Shown: positions 36,268-47,234 of the stretch, piece after piece
How the letters are laid out: every line of letters begins with the position of its first letter
How positions within the stretch are numbered: the stretch's first letter is position 1
DNA from: Silene latifolia
Taxonomy: Eukaryota > Streptophyta > Magnoliopsida > Caryophyllales > Caryophyllaceae
Direction: 5' to 3'
Assembly (NCBI RefSeq): GCF_048544455.1
Contig: NC_133536.1
Span: 30,878,152 to 30,942,151, forward strand
Length of the DNA stretch: 64,000 bases
Made by a program: the position numbers and the translations under genes
The notes under the pieces: model-generated
Seen by the model: only the letters and a program-made list of their open reading frames with translations
The model's database searches: none
What the model was told of the DNA's origin: nothing

Positions 36268-37731
36268 AGCAAATAGCAAATAATGATTTTGCTATTTGTT
36301 GATGACCTGCTCTTATTTTCAAAGGGGATGAAATCTCTATTATGTGGTCACTTAGGGCCTTCTCTACTTTCTCAGTTGCCTCTGGCTTGTGCCTTAATAA
36401 GGAAAAATCAGATATATACTTTATTGGGATGTCTCAGGCTTCTATCAATAGTATCTTACAAGTTTATGGTTTCAAGAGAGGCTCCCTGCCTTTCAGGTAT
36501 TTAGGTGTCCTAATTTCCTCCAAGAAACTCACAAAAAATGAAGGCATGAAACTCATTGATAAGATAACTACCAGGATCAGATCTTGGGGGGCTAGACATC
36601 TAACTTACTCTGGGAGGCTTGTTCTGGTGAATGATGTCCTATCAAGCTTACACTCTTATTGGTCCTCTGTCTTCCTTATTCCTAATGGCATCCTGAACAG
36701 CATTGACACCATTTGCAGAAATTATCTTTGGGGTGACAAAGATACTTATATGAAAGCACCTAACATTAAGTGGGATACCTGTTGCACACCCAAAGATGAA
36801 GGTGGGCATGGAAATGAAGGTGAGCTTGGAATTAAAGCTTCTAAACTGTGGAATAAAGGCCTCTTGGGTAAGTATGTATGGTGGATTGCTGCTAAAAAGG
36901 ATCATTTGTGAGTGAAATGGGTGAACCAAGTGTATATAAAGGGGAGAGATTGGACCAGCTATGAGTCACCTAGTGATTGTAGTTGGTCTTCGAAAAAGAT
37001 TGCTTCTTTTTTTAAGCTTTTTGCACCTGCTTATGTTTCTGGTACCTGGCTTGGGGAGGATCAAGAATATGAAGTTAGTAGAGGCTATAACTGGCTTAGA
37101 GTAATCAAACCTAAAGTGGACCGGATATATGTTTGTTGGAATCATCTGAACATACCCAAAACTTCCTTTATTTATTGGGCAACTGTTCAAGGGAGGCTCT
37201 TGACCAAAGATCGACTGGTTAGAATGGGGGTTGGAGTGGATACTGTCTGCTTCCTGTGTGTCAATGGAGATGAGACTCATCATCACTTGTTCTATACTTG
37301 TTATTATAGTACTCAATGCTTTAATCTTGTACAGCAGGCCGTGAATACTAAGGCTCCTGCTGAAGCTTTACATGTATGGTTCAACAAAAGTCAAGGAGGG
37401 ACTAAACTACAGAAAAGAATTGTGTGCGCCATTTATGTTGTTGTTATCTATGAAATTTGGAGGGCTCAGAACAAAGCAAGGACTTCAGATGCTGTGGTTC
37501 ATCCTACATACCTGGTTAGAACTATTTTGAAGGATGTAATGAGACGTTTTTGGGCAAGAAATAGAGGCAAGTTGACAATGAAAGAGGAAACTTGGTTAGC
37601 AAGTATTGTTATCTGATGTATTTTTTTTCTTTTTGCTTCTATTTTTGATGTATATATGGGACTGGACTATACTCCGATGATGTAAATTGGTGATGATTTT
37701 TTGATATATATACTTACCCTTTACCAAAAAA
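36268..37731 (+). mobile_element. 5'-truncated L1-type LINE with 13-bp target duplication
   Basis: A direct repeat AAAATATATTATC flanks it (36255-36267, 37732-37744) and it ends in an A-run after ATATATATACTTACCCTTTACC, the signs of target-primed reverse transcription. Only the 3' part of ORF2 is present. It starts near the RT catalytic box (FVDDLLLFSKG, 36295-36327), then GLCLNKEKSDIYFIG, RYLGVLISSKKLTKNEG, the fingers after RT, and the C-terminal zf-RVT region (CWNHLNIPKTSFIYWATVQGR, CFLCVNGDETHHHLFYTC) ending at 37616. A frameshift separates the first frame (36283) from the main frame (36342 on), and one in-frame TGA occurs at 36909-36911. It is a dead copy, fairly young given the clean target repeat. 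Confidence 0.9.
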
Positions 37732-37743
37732 AAAATATATTAT

Positions 37744-38615
37744 CGTAATTTATTTTCGCAGTAAACATTTTACTCATTTTAGTACATTTTGTGTCATACT
37801 TTTCATTTGCCTACCCCTCACAAAAGAAAACATCAAAACATAATTTCTCTATTGTTACCTCTTTCTCTTCTAAAAATTAAAACAATCCAATTTTTCCAAT
37901 TATGAACGAAAATCTAATTGTAAAATAGGTATTTAACTCCCTAATCGTATTATTATTGATCAAATTATGAGATTCTTACTATATTGATGCCTTTTTTAAT
38001 TAATTTAGTCTTTATGCTTAATTTAGGGTTTCTAATTGATAAAAGAGGGATGGTGGTAGTTGGTGGCTGCCAGCGGCAAGAACGATTGGACTCGCCGGAA
38101 AAAGGGACAAGATAGGGGCTTGGTGGCTGGCGAGGGTGCAGACGCAAGGGTAGGGGTGGGTTAAAGAGGGAAGGAGAGGAAAAAGCGGTAGTAAGGGCAA
38201 CGGCTGGGTGGCCGGTAAGGGTGACTGGCTGCCGGCAGTGAGCCTAGGTTCCCGGCGCCGATGGCTGACGATGGAGAAGAAATATGAGGTTGTGAGTTGT
38301 TAATGGTGGTTGTGGACGATGGTAAAGGTTTTAGACGTTTCTTTTTTCCTTATTTAATCATGTAGTACATTTGATTGGAAAATAATTTACCAACACAGTA
38401 AACATCTATGAGTATTTTTGTAAAATAATTTATTTATGCATTATGCTTATAATTTATCGGCACAGTACAAGGTGGTTGACGGCGGGTTGGATGAGAAATT
38501 AGAAGAGATGAGAACTAAGGGGAGTTAGAGAGAAATAAAAGAGAGATATGAGAGGGGTATAATCGTTAACATTGTACTATAATGAGTAAAATATGTACTG
38601 CGAAAATCAGCACTC
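37744..38615 (+). mobile_element. TIR element family, copy 2 (872 bp)
   Basis: Left CGTAATTTATTTTCGCAGTA, right (reverse complement) GAGTGCTGATTTTCGCAGTA, each continuing ...ATTTTACTCAT...AGTAC as in copy 1. The inside holds a GC-rich patch (38050-38280: TGGTGGCTGCCAGCGGCAAG, then CGCCGGAAAAAGGGACAAG) that looks like a captured gene piece, but has no long ORF with known motifs. The left end lies exactly at the LINE target site, so its own target duplication is blurred. Same orientation as copy 1. Confidence 0.7.
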
Positions 38616-38729
38616 TAAAATTGTTCATTTAGTTTGTATGAGTCCCCTCAAGCAGAAGGTGTATAAAAGTTACATTAGATATTATTGCACTGTACTAAAA
38701 TATATATTATTGCACCGTACTAAAATATA

Positions 38730-39006
38730 CTCCGGGCGATCCAGACAGATGGTAACACTTACCTAAAATGGACGAACCACACAAATGGTAACATACCATA
38801 TTTGGCATGAAAAATAACTAAATTACTCTTACATCCACTACATATTTACAACTTTACCATCCACTCACCCACTCACCAACTACTTATTTAATCCACCTAA
38901 ACTCATGTTGTCCCAAGCAATATTTCCTACTTTACCCCTCACTTTTCCACCTTTTATTAAATAACCACTTTTTGCTTATATTTACATCTGTCTGGATTGC
39001 AGGGAG
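38730..39006. mobile_element. Stowaway-like MITE, 277 bp
   Basis: Left CTCCGGGCGATCCAGACAGA and right (reverse complement) CTCCCTGCAATCCAGACAGA are inverted repeats extended by TG-TAA. TA stands on both sides (38728-38729, 39007-39008), the Tc1/mariner target. No ORF. It ends about 170 bp before the TATA box of the GARP gene. Confidence 0.75.
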
Positions 39007-39172
39007 TATATCATTACCCTTCTAAATTTTATATGAAAATTTGATAACAAAGACGCAAAATATCTTAGCCCAAATCGGCCCAAAAACCTGCTTTAAGCCC
39101 AACCGTGTCAATAAAATAGGCCTGCAATTGTGACCCGACCCAACCCGAACACGGGATTTGTTTGATGCTTAG

Positions 39173-39184
39173 TATAAAACCCTA
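39173..39184 (+). promoter_or_regulatory. Fused TATA and telo box of the GARP gene
   Basis: TATAAAACCCTA: a TATA box (39173-39179) runs into a telo-box AAACCCTA (39177-39184), 78 bp before the start codon. The RPL11 promoter has the same overlap (TATAAACCCTA, 11915-11925). Confidence 0.55.
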
Positions 39185-39261
39185 CCTAAAGAAGCAGAAG
39201 TTGTTTATTTGATCGACTCCTCAAATCCGTAACCTTTTGGACACAGAAGAAGTGTTTACCA

Positions 39262-40020
39262 ATGGATCCATCGGTTGGTAATGAACCGGCTCCTGTTGTT
39301 GTTGGTGATGAAGATTCCATATATCAATGTCGGCGTCGCAATTGTTTTAGATGGACACCGGAGTTGCGTAATAGGTTTGATGAAGCTGTCAATGCCTTGG
39401 GGGGTACTGAACGTATGTTGTTATCAGTTATCTCAATGTTCTATGTCTGTCTATGCCTTTTTCTTCTTTAAATTCTTTAATATTCCCTAATCGATTAGAT
39501 TTGGGTTCGGTTTTGACCAAAGTTACCATCATCTATAAACTTGTACACTTATACGTGATGCCAATTATCCATGATAGCCGCCAAGAAGGAAGGGAGTACA
39601 TATATAAATACTACACATTACTAACTGTGACATCTGTCTTAATTACAGTAGCGTCTGTCGGGAAAATACTAGAATTGATGAACAATGTTGACAACATAAT
39701 AACTAAACAAATGGTGGGCTGCCAACTCCAGGTATACTCCCTTATTTGTTCTTTGTGACGAGTATTTTAATTTAAACAAATTGTGTGTCAACTTTGTGTT
39801 CCAGAAATATAGGATACGTGCGGAAGGACAGAGCCGTTTCCGCAACCGACAAGAGAACTCAACTTACACGGCTGGGGCCTTGCTTGTAAACCCTCTCAAT
39901 CGTCTCCACAATAACTCAAATGATGCCACTTCTTATACATCAATGGGAAATTACAATATCAACGGTAACCGTGGTGCTGCCAATCAAGTTGATCTAACTT
40001 TTGTGTTTTATCTGGATTAG
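39262..40020 (+). CDS. Short, divergent GARP (G2-like, MYB-type) DNA-binding protein
   Basis: Three exons with GT/AG junctions, 39262-39412, 39649-39731 and 39805-40020, read in frame to 149 residues. Exon 1 ends with the first GARP helix (FRWTPELRNRFDEAVNALGG, residues about 29-48). Exon 2 gives ASVGKILELMNNVDNI (second helix), and the exon 2-3 junction gives ITKQMVGCQLQKYRIRAEGQ, the third helix, where the usual family wording is HVKSHLQKYR. The normal VEGLTIYHVKSHLQ stretch is much altered. The MYB-CC coiled coil is absent; the tail is Asn-rich and stops at 40018. Family members are usually 250-400 residues, so this is a short paralogue or a decaying copy. No broken frame is visible, and TATA and telo boxes precede it. 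Further downstream exons are not excluded. Confidence 0.65.
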
Positions 40021-42432
40021 TAAATACTTCTGGTGTGTTGCTGTTTAAGTGTTATAAGGATCCAAAATATTTTGTAACAACTCAAGTATCTATAATTATG
40101 TTTGTGTTTCTCAAATTCGTTTATCTCCAAATTTCGGTCTCATTTTCGTATTTCTACTTTAGATTTTGGTTTATCACAAGTTATGGCGATGATTTGTTGC
40201 TCTTTCCTTCTGCATCTGATCAACAACTTCGAGATTTCGTCCTTGTTTTAGAGGTTCTGTTGACTGTTTTCTTCAATTCTACTCTTGAATTTTTTACTGA
40301 TTCATTTACTTGTTTCCTTTTTTTTGGATAGAGATGGACATTTGATTGTTCTCTGAGTTGAATTTAATTCCTTTTCGCCATAATTTTTTCCTTTGTGTCG
40401 GCCATCCCTGAAATGCACACTTCCCCCTCTAATATGCTGAAGTTACCGAAATGGTTTATTTGGTCCGAGGCTTATATTGTGCTGAAGTTTAAGTTTGAGT
40501 TTTTTTGATGAATCGATAATTTGTTGGTCAGAATTCGTCATGGTGAAGGTGCTGTGTGTTTTTCTCGATTTTCGTGTACGGCAGAAAGAAGAGAAAAAAA
40601 TTGTAGTATTAGAAATAACCTAGCTCTGATGATACCATAATAAACGGTTTTATTGAATACTGTTTTCGTGACTATTACATAAACATGCTATGCTATTAAT
40701 AAGCTAGAGGAATTACATATTTACGGAAAAAAATAAAGTAATAGGCTCCTCACAATATTTACAACGACTACGCAATCTGCTAATATAGGCAATGGCCAAT
40801 GGGGACGGGTTGCCTTGCTTGTGTAATAGAGCCATTGGCTCTTATTCGTTATACCATTCACAAATTCTCTTTTAATACAGTATTATCTGTCTTAAACTTA
40901 AAACTGGGTCAAATATCATATCATCTATCTATCTATCTATCTATATCTATATACAAGTATAATAGAAGATTCATTAAATTGTACATGTGTCAAGCATACA
41001 ATGCTTCTTTTCCCGCCCAAGTTCAGCGTAGTAAGTAGTAACATTGAGCTAAACCCTAAATTAACCTACCCATTAACCTAATTTCTTCCACCGTCAATTA
41101 TACTTTAGAAGACAAATCTTACTCCTCCTTCAATGTCTATTATGCTCTTGCTCAATAATTTTTTTTTTTTAGAAAACAAAAATAAAATAAAGAACTGCGT
41201 ATGTTCTAGGCTAAATGGTGATGGCTATATTCTCTTTGTTTCTGCAATTTTTGATGATTCGATAACATGCAATTGTCGTTCTCTGGCAATCTATTCATCC
41301 CTCCATTGATTAACTTGAAGAAGACGATTCTTGGCCTTTCGATTGAATCGATCGTTCCACCACATGACATTTGAGAAATTTCCGGCATTTTGTGCAATTG
41401 TTTAGCAATTAGCGCTTTTCAACTCGCATGAGGTTTGATTCTTTATTTTTCATGTTTAAAATACGGAGTAATAAAACAATCATATTGTATATGACCTATT
41501 TTTATTTGTATTTATTAAACACAAATATCAATTTATGTTTGTGGTGTTTGTAAGTGGGTGATTTTGTTTATCAAATACCAATTGACACCTAAAATTTTTG
41601 ATTGCATTAACTGATTTTATATATCATATGAATGCGGGTTGATGATGTCTTTATTTTGTGAATCTCGCCCTATATGAGGTTAGCCTTTTTAGTTTATCAT
41701 GTATAAAATTTTATACACAAGTTATAGATTATCCATTTAATGAATAATGAGCTGTCGTTTTACATGAAAGATTATAGATTCAATAATTATTAATCACTCA
41801 ATATATTCGATCATTATGGAGAAACTGTCTATCGGACTTAACCTCGAGAAATGAGGTTTGTTGGAATTATGGTCGATACTTTATCGGAATGATAGGCGTC
41901 AACCAACATCAGAGATGGATCATGTTACAGGCTAACAATCGCTTGGCAAAAGGCTTCTAAGATTTTTGAGTTTGTATTACCCTGTAAATAACTTATTATC
42001 AGAAATCGTCATGTATAACAATTAAAAGTGCTAAGTATCCTGGTGCATGCCAATCACTCTATAACAGTTAACAACAATTGCACAATATCCGAGTACAAAA
42101 TACACTACTCCGTATGTGATAATTTTTGAAAAGAGCTGGTGTCAGTCATTTCTAATACTTGGAAATTGGAATGATGAGACTACAAAGATCCTAAAAATGA
42201 TTCAGCATGAATAGGAAGCAAGATGGAGGTGAGAAATAATGAGAAGGTATTCCTTTCACATGAGTTAAAAGTATCTCCGTATAAAACAAGCAGCTACACA
42301 CGAAAAAACTGTTTAATGTTAACAATAATGATGACGAAGTTTGCCAAGTGTTTGATTCAGCTGATTTGACAAGTTCCCGTCGGATTTTGACTTACTGCCA
42401 TTGTTTTGGCTAATCGTCTTTAGGAATTCCGC
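40021..42432. other. Spacer, no supported gene
   Basis: The first 500 bp may be the GARP 3' UTR. 40923-40950 is an (ATCT)n microsatellite. A TGGTATCATCAGAGC word on the minus strand near 40625-40640 resembles an iMet-tRNA primer-binding site, but no LTR ends could be fitted. The 63-residue frame on the minus strand at 41206-41397 matches nothing I know. The rest is AT-rich. Confidence 0.4.
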
Positions 42433-42751
42433 AAATAGCAGGATTATTGAATCGCTAAACATAAACAAGTAGATATTTCTATGTCAGGTCCTTTCGTTTT
42501 GGTGCTATAAGATTGATCGGACCCGAATTTGGTTGGTAGAGGATTATGCTTTTATGCTGCCGAATAATAATATGTCGGACAATAGAGCTAGGAAGTATAA
42601 AAGATTACTGGTAATATTTAGGAGTAATTTAGATATATACGAAGTATATTTGGTGCAAGAACCTCAATTAAGTTGTACACGACATGCAATTGAGTAATTT
42701 AGCTAGCAGTAGTTGTTGTGTGAGTCGGTTTTATATTATGAGATGACCCAT
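42433..42751 (+). repeat. 319-bp direct duplication, left copy
   Basis: From AAATAGCAGGATTATTGAAT to GATGACCCAT it is repeated at 45478-45796. By eye the two copies differ at one base only (TTTAGA against TTTTGA, near 42631). The copies flank a partial gypsy element; they do not have LTR ends and carry no PBS or PPT, so they are duplicated host sequence, not LTRs. Confidence 0.9.
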
Positions 42752-43412
42752 TGTAGGCACGGAAAATTTATTAAGTGCCGAATAAATAAAATAAATTAAT
42801 TATTTTGAGTTAATACCAAATTTTAACTTAATTTAATTAATTTGTCCCGATTAAATGAAATGTGGGTCGATTCGGATTACAAAAGGAGTTATTCGGATCA
42901 CTAAACCCAGAAAGAATCAAACTTGGGCCAAGGTTGCTTATAAACCCACAAATGGGCCTGCGACCATCAAAGTCCAACAAGGGGATTTGAAACTCTATAA
43001 ATAGAGCTCTCTTCATTCATTCAAAGGGTTGGAAATTCATAATTGCAAAGGAGCTGGAGAGAACAAGGTACAAATTCCTACAAATCCTCTATGTCAAAAT
43101 CATTGCAAGCAGTCAACAAGCACATCAAATCGTGCCACCTGCGTTGAAGATTCAATCACAAGTTCAAACCTTCAAGAGAGATTCAAGTCATCGCGACCCT
43201 CTCAAGAAATCAAATTTACATCGTGCGTAGAGCAATTAAATTTGTCTACACGCGCACCCCCCTCACGTGTACCCCGTACACGTACCCCTTTGACATATTA
43301 GAATCAGAGGATACATTAGAGATTGTACACGTACTTTTGATATTTATTAATAAAATTTAATTGTTTCCTTGTTTTGTATTTCAGTTATCGCAATACAAAA
43401 TTTGCTGTTACA
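42752..43412 (+). repeat. 5' LTR of the partial gypsy element
   Basis: Starts TGTAGGCACGG and ends GCTGTTACA (TGTA/TACA termini), 661 bp. It has a TATA box (CTATAAATAG, about 42996-43005) and a probable leader start in the 43010-43030 region. Directly left is the end of the 319-bp repeat. Confidence 0.75.
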
Positions 43413-43490
43413 AATTTTGGTGAACCCGACGTGAAAATCTCTACCCCTCATCTCTACTGCTGTTTTATTCAAGTCTACCAAAACAAGAAG

Positions 43491-45067
43491 ATGTCTATTA
43501 AGCAAAGCATCTCCTCCAGTCCATCCAAGAAGATCTACGCAGATATCCTGCAGGGTACCCCCATTGCTGCTACCTCCCCTGCTACGCAGTCAGTTGGCAT
43601 TTCCACAAGAGCAATGGCGAAGAAGGCTGCTGTCAATGCTGCTGCTGCCAGTCTACGCTCTGCACAAGTCCCAACTAGGCCGCACAAGTTCTCTGTCGCC
43701 TCCATAGCTGCTGCTGCTACAGCGCTCCTGGCCGCCTCTTCTCCTTCACGCAAAGAGACTAGAAGTGTTAAGGTTGACAAGAAGGTTTCTCCTTGCAAAC
43801 CCAAAGCATCGCCAAAGAAGAAAGAAACCTCAACTCCTAACGTTGCTTCAGTCATGGTGATAAGTGGCGATACTCTTGAGGATCGAATGCAGAAAATGAA
43901 TGATCTCCTTGAAAAGATGATGAAGGAGAGTGAAGTAAAGAACAAGAAAATTGATGAGCTCCAAAAAGAGGTGGTGGCACTCCGTGACAGGAAGGCCGAG
44001 AGCGAGCATGGTGACACCGATAGGGATGTTGATAGCGATAAAGAAGTTGGCGAGGATAGGGAAAAGCCAAAGAATGAGATCAACAACTTCACTGAAGAGA
44101 AGCTGCAGGAGTTAATAGCCAAGACGATCAAGTGTCAGTTGGATGATAGCTCGACAAGTAGTGGACGCTATATCAAGCCTTACACTAAGAGGATTGACAG
44201 TCTGCGCATGCCATCTGGCTATCAGCCTCCAAAATTTCAACAGTTCGACGGGAAGGGGAACCCAAAGCAACACATCGCCCACTTCGTCGAGACATGCAAC
44301 AATGCTGGAATAGAAGGTGATCGTTTGGTGAAGCGATTCGTTCGTTCGCTCAAAGGGATCGCGTTCGACCGGTACACGATCCGGACTCGAGTCAATTGAC
44401 AGTTGGGGTCACATGGAAGATGAATTCCTCAACAGATTCTACAAAGACACCAGGACGTGTCGTCAGCATGAGCGAATTGACAAAGACATCTCAATGGCAA
44501 GATGAGCCTGTCGTCGATTACATCAACAGGTGGCGTGCGCTGAGTCTGGAATGTAAGGATCGCTTAAGTGAAGCGTCAGCAGTTGAAATGTGCGTCAACG
44601 GGATGAAATGGGACATTCTTTACATCCTGAAAGGGATCATGCCAAAGAGCTTCCAAGACCTGGCTACCCGCGCCCATGACATGGAGATCACAATCAAAGA
44701 ACATGGTAGTGCTCGACCAAGTTCATCTAAGGTGCCAAGTGAAAAGAAGGAGTTCAAGAAAACTGATAAGAACTCCAAATCGTCGACAAAGGAAACAATG
44801 GTCGTCGAAACCAGCAGTGCACCTGTCAAAATCTCGTCAAAGCCTAAGTATGAAAAGAAGAAAGAGTCATTCTCTTACAACTACCAACGAGACAAGCCTA
44901 CATTGAAAGAGTTGCAGGCTAAGAAATATCCATTCCCGTATTCGACTTGTCCGGAATGCTTGATGACCTCTTGGAAAAGAAGGTTATACAATTGCCGAGT
45001 CCAAGCGCCCGAGCAAGCAAACAAGACAAACGATCCTAATTATCACGTCGTTATCATAGGCTGGTGA
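43491..45067 (+). pseudogene. Gag region of the partial gypsy element
   Basis: An Ala-, Lys- and Ser-rich N-terminus is followed by a coiled-coil stretch (LEDRMQKMNDLLEKMMKESE) and the retrotransposon gag core (FDGKGNPKQHIAHFVETCNNAG, WQDEPVVDYINRWRALSLECK). A linker with YNYQRDKPTLKELQAKKYPFPY follows, then a Lys-rich tail to about 45500. Fossil part; not a host gene. Confidence 0.8.
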
Positions 45068-45477
45068 GTCATCCTATTGAAAAGTGTATAACACTCAAGG
45101 AGAAGATCATGCAGCTCTCCAAGGAAGGGAAGATCATTCTTGACTTGGAGGACACAAGAACCACAAATCAAACTACGTAGTCCCGGAGCAACTTGACGAG
45201 CCAATTATACGGCAAGGACAATGTGTGTATATGTTGCAGTTCGGAAGTTTTGAGCCTGTGGCATTACAGATCCAAGGGTCATTGCCGTCGCTACCTCCAA
45301 TGTCATTGGAAGAAAAACTACCTCCTCAGAATAAGAATGAGGAAAAGAAGCATGAAGATGACGAGGAAGGCTGGACTTTGGTTACGCGCAAGAAGTCAAA
45401 GAAACAAACAAGACAGATAGCGCAACCTGTTCACCGTCGAAGAAAACAATCAAAGAAGACTAAACCTCGCAAGACGA

Positions 45478-45796
45478 AAATAGCAGGATTATTGAATCGC
45501 TAAACATAAACAAGTAGATATTTCTATGTCAGGTCCTTTCGTTTTGGTGCTATAAGATTGATCGGACCCGAATTTGGTTGGTAGAGGATTATGCTTTTAT
45601 GCTGCCGAATAATAATATGTCGGACAATAGAGCTAGGAAGTATAAAAGATTACTGGTAATATTTAGGAGTAATTTTGATATATACGAAGTATATTTGGTG
45701 CAAGAACCTCAATTAAGTTGTACACGACATGCAATTGAGTAATTTAGCTAGCAGTAGTTGTTGTGTGAGTCGGTTTTATATTATGAGATGACCCAT
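45478..45796 (+). repeat. 319-bp direct duplication, right copy
   Basis: Second copy of 42433-42751 with one mismatch noted by eye. It starts directly at the end of the partial gypsy element and runs to GATGACCCAT, after which unique host sequence (ATAAAAAAAATACATT) continues. Confidence 0.9.
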
Positions 45797-47234
45797 ATAA
45801 AAAAAATACATTTATTGGCAGGAAGTTGTTTTTTATAGAAAAAACAGTTTAATAGTGGAGCAACCGTCTTATTCTTTAATATGTGTTATCTAATCATCTA
45901 ATGAACTTTGTTATGAGCCGAGGGAGGAAGAGACTGTGCAATATTTGTAAGGCTGCCGAGAGATCTTACGGATATGGTTATAAACCATATACTACAAATG
46001 AATTATTCCCATGGCATTAACAATGTTTAGTTTTTAACCAATAACAATTCTAATGTAACCGTGTAAGATAATCTTTGATACAAAGTTTTTTTTATTTAAA
46101 ATCAAACTTTTTTATAGTACAAACATTTACAAAAGACTCAGATCATTCTATCTTCTTCTTTTTGTTACTCCTTTAATTGATTGTTTGTTGATGTTTTGTC
46201 TCACAATATTTTGTTGTTAGACGGTTTGGGGGAGATCTACTCATGGAGTCATTGGATGGGTGGAGGGTCTTTTTTTTTTTTTTTCTAGTTTATTTTTATT
46301 AAAAGGCTTTTTTTAACATGTGCCCTAATGGCTAACGCCTTGGATACTTGAAAATAATGTTGTCTATTATTATTAAAATTTCAATTAAGCTTAAGTCCCA
46401 TATATATTTTTTATTGCGTTTCTTTTAACATTATTTTCTACTAGGTGTATCTAACTATAAAATTATACATACCCGTGCAATTTGCACGGGTATTAAACTA
46501 GTTTATGTATATAAGACAAATATATTGCTTTTCCTTATGCACTCTTATATACATAAATGATATGTACTTGACACGTTTTAAGCTTAAAACGGATAATATC
46601 GTCTTAAGGGGACTTACTAATTACTACTCCAATAATTTTGAGATTTTTCATTTAGGTTTTTGTTTATTGTTGTCAAATAAGCTAATTTATTCTCTTCAAA
46701 ATTATGTTTAATTTACCGAAAGTACAATATGTAAAATAATCTTATAATTAATTATATTTTTTAAAGAGTAAATTCAAATGGTAAATCCGAGTATGGTACT
46801 ATAATTCATATTCCATTTTTTGTCATTACAATAATGTCGACCAATTTTTTTCGGTGAACTGAGGAACGCCATGTCATATTTGCTTCAAGGGAACATCATT
46901 CTTTTTTAACCCTTTAAATTTAAGTTGATCGGGAACGCCTTCCTTTTCGGACCCGTCAATTTGAGTCAAGCGGGGATGAGGGCATTTCTTCTCGAACCCG
47001 CTAATTTTCCACTTATGTGAGATCTGTTCTTGTTCAACCTCTCGTATTACAATATATCAACCATTCTCATGCTTGAGTAATTTCATACACACCACATTAT
47101 CACCGATCCCGAAGATCATAAATGTGGATTACAATACCATCTTAGTATAATCTTGAGTTGTGATCAATACGACCAATCAGTGGTGTTTCTAGGATTAGTG
47201 GAATGAGGGTTCAATTTTACCCACAATTTTTTTT
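45797..47234. other. Spacer with a Helitron 3' end
   Basis: AT-rich sequence with no gene. It contains the Helitron tail described at 46472-46501. Frames such as 46505-46711 are AT-rich noise. Confidence 0.4.
46472..46501 (+). mobile_element. Helitron 3' terminus
   Basis: Hairpin CCCGTGCAATTTGCACGGG (46472-46490), then TATTAAACTAG ending at 46501 and T at 46502. This is the same tail as in the two better defined Helitrons. The matching 5' end (a TC start after A) was not found upstream with confidence; it may lie left of 45797 or have been lost. Confidence 0.65.

Larger units (their letters stand above)
42752..45477 (+). mobile_element. Partial Ty3/gypsy element: 5' LTR and gag
   Basis: It begins with an LTR (42752-43412) and an AATTTTGGTGAACCCGACGTG-like leader, followed by a gag region. 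No RT, integrase, PPT or 3' LTR follows; the element simply ends where the second copy of the 319-bp repeat begins. The gag wording (QPPKFQQFDGKGNPKQHI, SLECKDRLSEASAVEMC) is that of a well-known plant gypsy gag group. It is broken, with at least two breaks in coding besides its missing 3' half. The near-identity of the flanking 319-bp copies makes the insertion young. Confidence 0.8.

Noticed and set aside
40620-41040. Possible Copia-type LTR with an iMet-like primer site (TGGTATCATCAGAGC on the minus strand)
   Set aside because: No TG...CA ends, no partner LTR and one extra base run in the primer site; too weak to annotate.
41206-41397. 63-residue minus-strand frame starting MHKMPEISQMSCGG
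   Set aside because: No known motif, no promoter or homologous context; kept as spacer.
42433-45796. The 319-bp direct repeats as LTRs of one element
   Set aside because: They lack TG/CA ends, primer site and purine tract, and a proper LTR with TGTA...TACA ends (42752-43412) lies just inside the left copy.
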